DNA of 64,000 nucleotides from Periplaneta americana (taxonomy: Eukaryota; Arthropoda; Insecta; Blattodea; Blattidae): NCBI RefSeq assembly GCF_040183065.1, contig NC_091128.1, positions 171,729,744 to 171,793,743 on the forward strand, written 5' to 3'. The translations under genes were made by a program, and so were the position numbers. The notes under the pieces are model-generated. The model searched no databases. It saw only the letters and a program-made list of their open reading frames with translations, and was not told the origin of the DNA. This document shows, one piece after another, positions 12,091 through 24,500 of the stretch. Positions within the stretch are counted from its first letter, which is position 1, and each line of letters begins with the position of its first letter.

Positions 12091-12329
12091 CATTTCAACT
12101 GCAAGAAGTAAAATACTCTCTGACAACACATCGAATGCAGCTGACTTCGACTGTGGCCAGCTGGTACGTCAACGTCATCCTCTTCATCGGTCAGTGTATT
12201 GTTCTTGACTGTTAGTGTAGTTAGTAATAATCTTCGATAGTTTTTGTTCGGCAGTAATGAGAACATCATCGACAGTAACAAAGTAATGGCAGTCAATGCC
12301 AACACACAACAGTAGGCCTATAGTCAGTT

Positions 12330-12560
12330 CCTTTTACTCAGATTCCCGCCACTGCATGTCTTGGTTTTATGGATGAGTGATTTTTCAGGGATAAGCCTAA
12401 AGAAGAGGTCGAACTCGTCAGCATTATAAAATATGTCGTCAGGTTTATACTTTTCTTCAACCCTTTGGCGGTATGTGAGATCCAATTAATAAGATCTTCG
12501 TTACGAGAGACTGCTTCCTCATGCTGATAGTCGGAAAAAATTGAGACACTCAGTAGATGG
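12330..12560 (-). pseudogene. pogo/Tigger transposase fragment
   Basis: The minus strand, near 12470 to 12345, reads KYKPDDIFYNADEFDLFFRL, then SLIHKTKTCSGGNLSKRN. This is the DDE region of pogo/Tigger transposases; NADE holds the first catalytic Asp. Stops and frameshifts follow, and an acidic DEEDDVDV segment lies downstream near 12180. Dead copy. Confidence 0.75.
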
Positions 12561-12784
12561 TGCAATGAATGAAATTAGACCTAAAACCAATTATTATTGT
12601 TGATTGTTGTATTAAAAGAAAATTTATTTTTTATTGGTGTAGTAATGGTAGTGGTGCTGGTAGTGGCGGCAGGTTTTGACATCACGGGTTCGTCAATCTT
12701 ATTTCTAGGTCTGAGAAGGAACTGGCCACCCTACCCCATTTAACTCCTCCTAGCCTAGTTGCCTCGAAAGTGGAGGAGCCATAT

Positions 12785-13765
12785 TGTAATGTGAGGTTCA
12801 GTTCTGTATTGTATTTATTAACATTCCATGGTATTCATACATGCTTACAGCTAGAATATGGAACAAGTAAAAAAACTTAATACTATTATAAAATCTTAAT
12901 TTATAGTCACAGTCTAGATGAAATATATACAGACGAGATTTACAATATAGTCTACTAGTACAACACAAAGTTTTAGTATCAATTTCATGAAGTGTTATTG
13001 AATGTCATGAATTCACCTACAGAATAGAAGGCGTGAGAAATTAGGTACTTCTTTAATTTGGCCCTAAATAATTTTATGTTTTGAGTTTCATTTTTTATAT
13101 CGATAGGGAGGCTATTAAAAATTTTTACTGCCATATAACGCACTCCTTTTTGATAGCACGATAGACTTGCCGATGGAGTATGAAAGTCATTTTTTTGACG
13201 TGTATTTATGCTATGAACTGTTGAATTAGTTACAAAGTTCTCACGATTACATACGAGGAAGACTATTAATGAAAAGATATACTGACAAGCCATGGGCATT
13301 ATTTGTAGTTTTTTTGAAAATAGTCCTACACGATTCCCTAGATTTGGCAACTACTATTATTCTAATTACTCTTTTTTGTAATAGAAATATATTGTTACTA
13401 CCTGTGGAATTTCCCTAGAATATTATTCCAAAACTCATTACCGAGTGGAAGTATGCAAAGTATATTGTTTTTAAGGTATTGATATTTACTATCTTTTGCA
13501 TAGATCTAATAGCAAAACAAGCTGAATTTAGTTTGGGGGTAATTTCTTTAATATGATTTTTCCAATTTAACACATTATCGATTTTTAAGCCAAGAAATTT
13601 GGTTGTTGTTGTTTCTAATAGGGATCTATTGTTAATTATTGCGCTAGAAATTTGCGACGTTGAATTTGGACAGGATTTAAATTGAATTATGTTAGTTTTG
13701 TTACAATTTAATACTAATTTATTGACTGAGAACCAGTCACACAGTCTTCGGGCAGTTGACTAAAC
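12785..13765 (-). pseudogene. Non-LTR retrotransposon RT C-terminal remnant (family F)
   Basis: On minus the decayed frames carry DWFSVNKLVLNCNKTNIIQF, KFLGLKIDNVLNWKNHI, SFGIIFWGN, FLLQKRVIRII, then YQKGVRYMAVKIFNSLP. These are the RT thumb and tail of CR1/jockey-type LINEs. The longest open part is 12985-13350. 5'-truncated and frameshifted. Confidence 0.75.
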
Positions 13766-13769
13766 AACA

Positions 13770-14900
13770 ATACTCTAGTTTCTATAGATCTATTTATGAA
13801 TTTATAACATTGTTATTTGTTACTGCAGGACATCTGACACGAGGTAAGATAACAATAACAACAATTGCTCGTAGGCTTTGCGTCATGCGCGCGAAAGAGT
13901 TCAAAAGCTTGCATGTCTGCCAACCTTGAACAACATCAAGCTCGCGACAGGATCATCTTGGCTGTGTGCGCATGTGCGGACTTGGCTAATAAAAATCTAA
14001 TCTTCGTACATGCAAAACCTAGATCATATATACTAACTAAAGAAAGGCACCACCCAAATATGTGGGATAATTAATTTAATAATGTTATTACCGGGACTTG
14101 AAAAAAGCAATCATATGTAATGGGTGGGGAAAAAAATACTTTTTAATCGCGCTTCTATAGTTCGACAATGCTGACTATTCAGAGTTTTGCCTGACAGGTG
14201 AGATACCATAAATTCCTTGAAGTCCTAGTTATTACTGAAGCCAAATGTATGTCTCTTGTCAAGAGTCCATTTTATTTATACTTGTTAAGACATCATTCAT
14301 AGACTAGTTACCGCTTTCAGTTTTGATACTACATACACTGAAATTAATCTATTATTATTCGTCCTATTTATACATTTATATTGAATGATTCGGTCTACCT
14401 TCATAACACATCTCATCAACAATACTCGATAAGAGTTGAATTAGCTTCCATGCTGCGTTGTATTTATTTTGTCATGTTCCTATAGCAGGAATATTAAATA
14501 GGAATTCCTTAAAACAGATTTATATTCACTCCTATGCCTTTATATAGAATACCAGTACATATACTGTATTTCTTAAGATTTGGTTACTTTATAAACAGTA
14601 TGTTAGTGCAAGAACTCTTTTTTTCATATTTAATAATTCTGGCATGTGTCAATAAATATGCTTGAGACCTCTGTCTCTCTGAATTACTCTTTACTAACTG
14701 GAAACATATTCCAAATTTATATTTTAAAAACGTATTAAAATATCCTCACAATTTAGAGCATAACAATTCCCGAAATAATCATCCTACATTAAATTATTAA
14801 GATAAAAATGATTCAATCTATCGCTTGTAACAATACCTTTATGGTCCTAATAAATTAAGAAATAATTTACATCAAACATTTATTTTAAAATGGCCTGCAG
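13770..14900. other. Intergenic DNA, nothing recognised
   Basis: AT-rich. The short ORF at 13865-14074 has no recognised domain. Confidence 0.4.
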
Positions 14901-14913
14901 TTATTATTTTGAA

Positions 14914-14957
14914 TTTTATTGTACCTTAATAAATTGAGTTAAGGTACAATAAAATTT
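14914..14957. repeat. Perfect 17-bp-arm hairpin
   Basis: ttttattgtaccttaa and ttaaggtacaataaaa flank a short loop. Could be the end of a small MITE or an RNA hairpin. Confidence 0.6.
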
Positions 14958-15094
14958 CATCAAGTTTCAAACAAAGTAATTCCATCTTTCCAACAGGGGG
15001 ACAATAAATACTTAAAGTAATGCTAAACTCGAAAAACTTATTGATGCAACTTAATTTCATATTCTATACCACTAACACCAAAAAAAAAAGTGTC

Positions 15095-15400
15095 CTATTG
15101 TTCATACTGATTCAAGATGAATAGTTTCTTAGTGTTTGTCCATTCCACTTTTTTTATTGTCCTTCCCATTTTTAGTAGGTACTTCACATGTAGTATATGT
15201 TTTATTTTAATACATATAATGACCATGAAGATATTTGGATATGTCTTACAAAATTCTTGCTGAAGACCATTGTGGTAATATTCTGCCGCATCTGTAGTTA
15301 GTACATTTCGAAATTTTCGTGCTTCAGCCCAGAATTCAGGTGGGAGGAGGGGAGGTTGATGTGCCAATGTAGTTTTCCAGAATATAATAATATTCAAAAC
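15095..15400 (-). pseudogene. Transposase-like fragment (MULE type?)
   Basis: The minus ORF has LLPPEFWAEARKF, then TTDAAEYYHNGLQQEF and YPNIFMVII. This resembles the segment after the catalytic core of insect MULE-type transposases (WAE ... N..E.FH ... HPNIF). Only this piece remains. Confidence 0.5.
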
Positions 15401-15714
15401 ATTCTCTAATAGGAGGGGCCTCTGATATTAGCTCTGCAAAAAATCTGATATCGGTACTTCTGTTGCTGGTAAATAAGAAAGAACGAAATATAAAAATTTT
15501 TAACCACTTTCGAATTTCAGGTGCTTTGTGTCTCAGCTGCTGGTTTGATATACTGTTTGTTTCCTTTAATTTTCCAGAGCAAAAACTGTCCTAAGCGAAA
15601 TTTACACTCTGTAATTTTAACACTGGGAACATTTATTTTGGCAGCATTGTGTGATGCTATTTCATAATATAACAAGAGCTTTGAAATGATTAATTGCTAA
15701 CTACTTACCTGGGT

Positions 15715-16700
15715 GAAGCGCTTCCTGTGATTTCTGAAGTGAAAACCGTTCAATTTACAAGGAATTTTTTTGTGGAGATGCATTTGATTGTATATGCAAG
15801 GTGTAAAAGTGCCTAAACTAACTGACCCCAGTGCTGTCATGGAGGCCACACGAGGCCATATATTGTATGGAACCTACAATTTTTTTTAATTAATCGTATG
15901 GGGAAATGAAAATTTTGTCTGTAAGGAGCCATACGGCATATGGGTGCCTAAGTTTTGTACGTGGAGATCTATACAGATCTTAGATCATCTCTTGCTGCTC
16001 CTACTGTACCTATCAGTATTTTGTTTGATGTTCATAAACAAAAATTATCCACCTCTTCAGCACTGGAATCCAGAATTATATAAAATAATGGTTGAAAAAC
16101 AAGAAGTGCTGCAAATATACACTCCAAGATTCATCGAGACACGTGTGCATCTATGGTGGTGCTACATGGTGTATTCTTTAAATCAAACTTGTACAATTAA
16201 ATTGTAAAGCAAAACAATTTCTTTACTTCTTCTTGAATATTAAAAAAAAAATAATTAAATGACAATTGGAGAAATAGAGAGAGGAGAGTAAAATATATTT
16301 CAAGGGAGAAAACAAGGGGTGGGGTGTATGGCCAAGAAAAAAATTACCATGACAGCACTGACCAAACCTAACCTGTTACAGACTCATGTATGTAAGGTGA
16401 ATAAGCTGAGTATGAAGGAAACTACCTCAGCGCTAATTTAACTCTTATAGATGAACTATATAAAGAACTTAAAGTGTCAATATTGTCTCAAAGGTTTCTG
16501 TGTAACAAACTTCATTTAGAAATGCCCATCTGCGATTATGTTAACTGTAGAAGAAGGAAGAAATATTGTCGTCATATGAAGTTTCTCAAATTTCCAATTA
16601 AGGACAAGGAAAGGCTACAAAAGTTATTTTTGATTTCACCCTTATAAATTGAACGATTTTCACTTCAGAAATCACCGTAACTACCTCAGCACTAGTTTCA
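15715..16700 (+). mobile_element. Fold-back element with THAP-like N-terminal remnant
   Basis: The left segment near 15728-15765 (gtgatttctgaagtgaaaac) recurs inverted near 16636-16672. At 16524 an ATG opens MPICDYVNCRRRKKYC..MKFLKFPIKDKERLQKL, which looks like the first half of a THAP zinc finger (C..NC, then F..FP.KD..R). It stops after 42 aa. Confidence 0.5.
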
Positions 16701-16709
16701 GTAATTTAA

Positions 16710-18190
16710 GGACCAGTATAAAGTAAATTTGATTAAAGTAAGAAAGAAATTCGTAAGGGAGGCGGTCAGGAGGGATTGAGGTTGTCAACTAATTCGTTGC
16801 AAACAACTATTATAGGCTATTTCATTTGACTAACGATGATTTGTAGAGAGCAAAATACCTACAGTAGGGTAAAGAATCTAAATCAGTACGTTTGAGAACG
16901 GATATAAAAGTGTCAGGAAAATAACAGAATTACCGTATATTGCAATTAACTCTGCATTGGCAGAGAAACCGCACAGGGTATCGTAAATCTGCTGAAAATT
17001 AGAAAATTGTGTAAAAAAATGCATTCAGAGCGAATTTTCCAACCTGATAATATCTCGCCCACGTTATGGACATAATTCAATACCGTAAGACTGATATAAA
17101 ACGAATACTAGAACAATTTGTTAACCAAAGACGATGTTCAGTAGTTATTTAACAACATACAGAGCAAATAAAAACACAAACGCGTATTCTAGCAATAGTT
17201 CAGATGAAAAAAAAGAATGATTAGTACGACCGCTTATTCGTAAAAAGAACACTGCCAGCTGTGTAGCCTACATGAAGCAATATATCAGGTCTACGTTATG
17301 AACACGTTGAATTTAATGTGGACGAGAAACGTACAGTTATTATTTATCTGCTTCCATATCGCATCATATAATACACCTGTAAAATGAAAACATATAGGCC
17401 TAGAAAAGAGGAAACAAGTTTGGAAGGAGGGAGTTGTAATTTTTCCCCTTTCGGATAAATTTCAGAAGAGGGATACCTGCTTTTCCTTCATATTAAAAAA
17501 TTGTAATCTTGTTCACACAAAATAAATTAGTGCCTTTTCGTGAGCATCATGATGTGCATTCAACAAACGCAGACAAATATGATCTTTTTAGTATTTTGTG
17601 ATAATTGTTGCTAGGGAGGTATTGTATACTGAAAATTAAAAACAGACAGATGACAGATTATATATTGAACGCAAACAACATTATATCAGCCATGTACCAA
17701 AATGTCATCTATGTGTGTTGATGAATTTGGGTAAAACAAGCTTCTGTATACTACAATTTAGCGACACATCAAAGTCTTATTGTAACATAACCTCACATTA
17801 CAATGAGAAAGAAATTTGGGGGTGGCATGACGTAAAAAAGTCATCCCACAGTCGTATTACTCTATGTACTGTTCAGGTACTCTGCCATCTAGTGTTTGTT
17901 ATTGCAAGCTCATTTCTCGACACTAGCGACGCATAGCGTCCGTTATTTTTCAGTTGCGTCTAAATTTAATATAAGCTTGGTCAATCTGTTTTATATATGA
18001 TCTAGGATGCAAAATGTGTAATCGTAGCACGAAGGGAACTTCTTCATTTGATCTGGAAGGTACACACGAAAATAAATTCAGGTAAGGATCATGCTGGCAC
18101 TGCATGAGAGATCCGCTCATGCACCAGCTAAACTGTTCCTTTCGCGAGCCCCTCCTCTTTGTCAGGCTCCGCTATAGCTTGTGTAAAAAA
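16710..18190. other. Region upstream of Prx6-A
   Basis: No gene recognised. The short ORF at 17715-17936 has no known domain. Confidence 0.4.
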
Positions 18191-18224
18191 AAAAAACTAG
18201 GACAAAAGTCAGTAATGTCCCCTT

Positions 18225-18399
18225 TTAAAAACGTAGGATTTTCTTTAGATTTGAAGGATTTTTAAGGCATATTGAGGGATTTCCTTTAATCAGAATCTGG
18301 CTACGCTGCCATTTAAAAACGTAGGGATTTTCTTTAGATTTGGAGGATTTTTAAGGCATATTGAGGGATTTTCTTTAATCAGAATCTGGCTACACTGCC
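18225..18399. repeat. Tandem duplication (2 x ~87 bp) upstream of Prx6-A
   Basis: Two near-identical units, each starting tttaaaaacgtagg and ending aatctggctac.ctgcca, end 114 bp before the Prx6-A start codon. It probably overlaps the promoter or 5' UTR. Confidence 0.85.
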
Positions 18400-18513
18400 A
18401 GTGTCAATCTGAACGTGGAAGTGGGAATGTTGTGATTGTTGCTGTTATAATTCTTGGATAGTGTTGTTAAGAAATTGTAGCACATTTTCTTAATTGAACT
18501 CATTGTTCTCAAG

Positions 18514-18599
18514 ATGCTTAATTTAGGGGACGAATTTCCGAATTTTAAGGCAGACACGACGGTTGGACAAATCCAGTTTCATGACTGGATAAGCGATTC
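18514..18599 (+). CDS. Prdx6: Prx6-A exon 1
   Basis: 28 codons plus 2 nt; donor GTGAGT. Encodes [18 protein letters not shown]. Confidence 0.95.
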
Positions 18600-21500
18600 G
18601 TGAGTATTTAACCTTTCGTGTAACGTCATTTCATCATGCTCATTTTAGTTTTAGTGTGTTAATAATATGACATTGTTTACACCAGGTGGGCGATTTTGTT
18701 CTCGCATCCATCAGATTTCACACCTGTATGTACAACTGAACTTGGACGTCTTGCTAATTTAACGTCCGAATTTGAAAAACGTGGAGTAAAAATAATTGCA
18801 TTATCCTGTGACCCTGTTGATTCTCATCAGAAATGGATTCAGGTAAGGAGAGAGTAGTCGTTATGTTTGAACACCTTCGTAGTAGTGGCTTCTGGTTAGA
18901 TGCTTTCAAAGATTGAATGACAACGTGTATGTAATTGATTTGCAGGATATTAAAAGCTATGCCAAACATTCTGGCGAAGGTTTCCCATATCCTATAATTG
19001 CTGATGACAGCAGGAAATTAGCTGTGAATTTGGGAATGTTGGATCCCCTGGAAAAGGATAAGGATGGCCTTCCTCTGACATGCCGAGCTGTATTTATTAT
19101 TGGACCAGATAAGAAACTTCGCCTCTCAATGCTGTACCCAGCAACTACAGGACGAAATTTTGAGTAATGTCTCTTATATTAATCAGTTATGAGTGTACTC
19201 TAATTCGAATCATGACCGAAGTAGAGAATTGTTGGTTTTGTTTTAGATGACTAGTTGTGTTAACCACCAAACTGTCTATGAAACTTTGTGTTGAGCAGGA
19301 ATGGTTGTTTTTAGCTGGTGAAAAAAGTTGCGCAGTAGTGCAATGCAGCAGGTATGAAATACCTGATACTATAGGGTGTTCAAAAAGCCACTCAACACTA
19401 TAATCGCATGTAATTGTTGTCTTTTATTTCTTTGACAGTCTATTTCCCAAGTGCTACAACACACTGAACTGAGCAGACTTTTTCTTTTGAGGGCACCTCA
19501 AGATTGCTACCAACGTTACTCCGGGATTACAATATAATATTCTGAACTTTATCATTGCCATCTCATGCCAAATATTTTTTAGAACATGATTAAATGCGTC
19601 CACTTGTGTTAAGCACAGAACGGCAGCTACTTCCAGCACTTACTCTAAAATAAGTGTTTTCCCATAGGGTTGCATGCCTTTCTGAACACACTGTAGTAAA
19701 TAAGTTTAAGAGTTGGTAATAGTTTATGACGTAATGGCTTCGGATTTGTTGATGTGTATGGCTACCAAACTAAAAACTGTTGAGTTTGGAATGTAGTCTT
19801 GAACACTATTGATAGACTTTATCATTTTGATAGCAGATATAACTATCAGAAAATTTAATTGCTTTTCATTTATGGAGCAGTTTAATTCTTGTTTTTATTT
19901 GATAGCGTTTTATAGTACTGGCATTCAACTGGGGGTATGTTAACCCCCATGGAGGTAGGCGAAGACTTTATAAGGGATACGTAAAATTTTAAATAAGCAT
20001 ATATGTTTCATGAATGATCAGAGCTAATGATTGGATTACAAATCCATTGTCCACCACAGCCATCAATTCCTCTGAACTTCCCGTAAAATTTAAAGAAAGT
20101 TTGCTAGAAATGTCGTCCATTGATGGTGTATTGAAAATAAAATTAGAAAACTTGTCAGTTTGTGACTTAAAAAGAGTGGAACATTCATCTCGCCGCATCT
20201 CAAAATTGAGCTTTCTTTCTGGCTTCTGAGATTAGTCGTGTTCTCTGTCTTGTACAGAATTGAGGAATATTACACATAACAGCTGACAAGCTGCTGATAG
20301 TGCATTAGAGATGCAGGACGGGACAAGAGTTATTATAGAAACTTAATCAGATGTTGTCACTTTTAACCTGATCAGTGTTGCCAATTCGTTTATGAGTAAT
20401 TATCATAAATTTATAATCTTATATCAGGAACTGTCAGAAGTCATTCGTGATTAACCAATATGACAAACAGTTCTGCAATAGGAGGGTACTGAACTTTGTC
20501 TTGTTCAGGGTTTGTACAGACAGGCTTGTGCCAAAATTCATTCTTTCCAGTGTGAAATTTGGTTCTACTTCGCATTCACTTGTCTAGCTTTTATATATAT
20601 TATTTTAATGTACCGAAGTACATATGATATTTCCATGCAGATATTCTGCGTCATCTTATGATGAAAGAGTAATGGAAAGGAGAAAAATTCTCTCCGGCGC
20701 CGGGATTTGAACCCGGGTTTTCAGCTCTACGTGCTGATGCTTTATCCACTAAGCCACACCGGATACCCACCCCGGCGTCGGACAGAATCGTCTCAGATTA
20801 AGTTCCAACCCTTGGGTTCCCTCCAGTGGCCGCCCTCTGCACTATGTCATAGATGTCTATGAACGTAGGACTGAAGTCCATTCCATTACTCTTTCATCGT
20901 ATGATGACGCAGAATATCTGCATGGAAATATCATATGTACTTCAGTACATTAAAATAATATACATGATATGCGTAAATCACTTCATGATTTAAGACGGTG
21001 CTTATTCCGTCGGATCCCGGCCAACTAGTCACTCATAACGAGTGCACCTCAGCACATGTGTGGACTTCAGTCCTACGTTCATAGACATCTATGACGTAGT
21101 GCAGAGGGCGGCCACTAGAGGGAACCCAAGAGTTGGAACTTAAAACTGAGACGATTCTGTCCGATGCTGGGGTGGGTATCTGGTGTGGTTTAGTGGATAA
21201 AGCATCAGCACGTAGAGCTGAAAACCCGGGTTCAAATCCCGGCGCCGGAGAGAATTTTTCTCCGTTCCATTACTCTTTCATCGTTGTCTAGGTTTGTTAT
21301 CAATCCACATTCATTATGAGCAATTTCACAAATACATTAATTGATATGGCAAATTCTGCATGTGTACACATATCACACCCATATCGCAATGTTTAGTATT
21401 CCATATGGTTGACTTCCCCTGGCTGTCTGGAAAATATCAGGTGTGGGGACTATGTGTGGAAAATATAAAGACTTGCCCACTCAAGGAAAATAGAGACCAA

Positions 21501-24500
21501 CTGTAGTACAAAATAGTATATATTTAAGTGTCTGAGACAAAATCAAAAAACCATAATAGTATTTGAGATAGCAGTATTCTAGTAATAAGTAGCTTTATTT
21601 TAGAGCTATTGTTTGAACAATTCCAGCAGGACACTATATCTTTCACTATCATGTTGCTGTTATTGTACAGATTGGCAACACTGAATGTAATTTAAAAAAT
21701 AAAAGGTGTTTATTACTTTTCAGTGTAGGTGACCAGTTTGCATTAGTCACATTATTCAGGTACCAGTAACTGTAAAAGTAATTCATGTGCTGTTAGCCTG
21801 TTTAGTTATACAAAGTGAGGGACCAAATTAGGTTCTTTTGAGGGATGAATCAGGGCAGTGAGTTAGACACAGAAGTCTAATATAAATTGTGGGTTTTGCG
21901 AACAGGTTTTGAGAAAAATAGCACTTTTAGTTTAATTTTAATTTGCGTATTTTAGGAAAATTGATGTTGGACAGGTGATTTTGGGGGATGTTGTAGAGCA
22001 AATACTAACAAATGCGGGCTTTATTGGTTTGTTGCATGACATTGATGGTTTGACCGTAATTTCATTGATTATTGATAACAAAGTGTGTGACAGGAAGATG
22101 TGGCAACAGTGCATTCAGTGATAGTACAGTGAAACCTGTTCAAATTGGAACCTGAATAATCCGAAAACCTGTCTATTTTGGAACAATTTATTGGTCCCGC
22201 CGAAATTCATATGTATTATGTGTAATTTTTCCTGAATAAAACGGAAACTGTCCAACGCGGAAACGGAAACTATCTGCTACTGTTCAAAACGGAAATAATA
22301 TTTTGGACACACTACTGTAATGTAAACTATATTTTGAAACAGTATGTGCTTTCAAGGAATGTACGAAATACGTAGGTCACTAAGATAAAAACAAGTTTTC
22401 TTTGTAAAATTTTTGAGGGTGCGAGGGTGTGTTGGCCTGGTGGTCATAAATTTTATTACCCTATTGACTAGGCAGCCATGTATGGTGGGTCCCTATCACC
22501 ACGGCATGGCGCGTCCTCAGGTTGCGGATAGAGGAGACGGCCTCCAGATATGGAGGGTAGCTGCGAATATATTGAATAAGCAGTCGTGGACAGCCGATAA
22601 GGGGTGGTCCTCCAGCTTGGGGGTTGGGCGAAGGGCTAACAACCCATCACCGTAAAAAACAGCTTGTTACGAATTCCTACAGTAAGCCTCGGAATAGGAC
22701 TGATTCTCTGGCACGACCACAGCAAAGGAATAAGGTTTTGAGATTTGGCACTGATGCTTTTCCAATTCACTGCGGGCTAAAGCAGGGAGATGCACTATCA
22801 CCTTTACTTTTTAACTTCGCTTTAGAATATGCCATTAGGAAAGTTCAGGATAACAGGCAGGGTTTGGAATTGAACGGGCTACATCAGCTTCTTGTCTATG
22901 CAGATGACGTGAATATGTTAGGAGAAAATACACAAACGGTTAGGGAAAACACGGAAATTTTACTTGAAGCAAGTAAAGCGATCGGTTTGGAAGTAAATCC
23001 CGAAAAGACAAAGTATATGATTATGTCTCGTGACGGGAATATTGTACGAAATGGAAATATAAATATTGGAGATTTATCCTTCGAAGAGGTGGAAAAATTC
23101 AAATATCTTGGAGCAACAGTAACAAATATAAATGACACTCGGGAGGAAATTAAACGCAGAATAAATATGGGAAATGCGTGTTATTATTCGGTTGAGAAGC
23201 TCTTATCATCCAGTCTGCTGTCCAAAAATCTGAAAGTTAGAATTTATAAAACAGTTATATTACCGGTTCTTCTATATGGCTGTGAAACTTGGACTCTCAC
23301 TCTGAGAGAGGAACATAGGTTAAGGGTGTTTGAGAATAAGGTGCTTAGGAAAATATTTGGGGCTAAGCGGGATGAAGTTACAGGAGAATGGAGAAAGTTA
23401 CACAACACAGAACTGCACGCATTGTATTCTTCACCTGACATAATTAGGAACATTAAATCTAGACGTTTGAGATGGGCAGGGCATGTAGCACGTATGGGCG
23501 AATCCAGAAATGCATATAGAGTGTTAGTTGGGAGACCGGAGGGAAAAAGACCTTTAGGGAGGCCGAGACGTAGATGGGAGGATAATATTAAAATGGATTT
23601 GAGGGAGGTGGGGTATGATGATAGAGACTGGCTTAATCTTGCACAGGATAGGGACCGATGGCGGGCTTATGTGAGGGCGGCAATGAACCTTCGGGTTCCT
23701 TAAAAGCCATTTGTAAGTAAGTAAGTAAGTATTGACTAGGCAGACGAGTCCCTTCAAAGATGTTCAATGCTTCACTCCTGTGTACTGTCGTAGCTGGGTA
23801 GAACGCAAGTGTATTAGTGATTTCGTGATAAAAAAAGTAGCGTAAAAATGTTGCACCATCATTAACTGATGAAGTAAAAGTTATCGAGGAAAATGAGAAA
23901 CGAAGCATATGGAAAATAATGTTGAAATTTAGGAATGAAAATCTCAGGTGTAACTTAACATTTTCAAAAATAAAGGCCGTATCATGAGTGAGTGGCTTGC
24001 GGTCAATAATGGTGACATGAAAGGAAACAGAAAACATCTGGTTACATAGAAATAAGTGAACTGTTGTGGGAGTGGATTCTTCTTGCCCTTTCAAAGATAA
24101 TGCCAATTTCTGGACCCATTCTGCAATGCAAACCCTTGAACTGGCAAAGAAATTAGATAATCCAGAATTCAGGGCTTCTATGCTGCTAGTCCAATTAAAT
24201 AATGTGTTGTGATATACAGAGGTGTGAAAATTATTAGAATAATCTTAATTTTAAAGGTTTTTTAATAGTTCCTTCACAAATATTAATTGAATTGATGGAT
24301 ATTGGTATATATTACTATACTGATGTAGGATATATTTACTACTAACAATGCCGGAAAGCATTGTTGTACATTGGTATTTTTCTTATTTTACAATTGTTAT
24401 GGGAATTCAGAAATTATTATATTATGTTGGCGGAATTGGAAACATAAAAAATTATATGCACAAAACAGATGTATACGTTCATTTGAACCTTCACAACAAT

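Larger units (their letters stand above)
20611..21290. repeat. Inverted pair of SINEs with tRNA-like cloverleaf heads
   Basis: Two copies of one SINE face opposite ways (about 20660-20882 minus, about 21060-21285 plus). They share AGGGCGGCCACT, GGGTTCAAATCCCGG and a GAGAATTTTTCTCC tail. A further inverted repeat of about 70 bp (20611-20680 and 20884-20950) frames the left copy. Confidence 0.7.
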
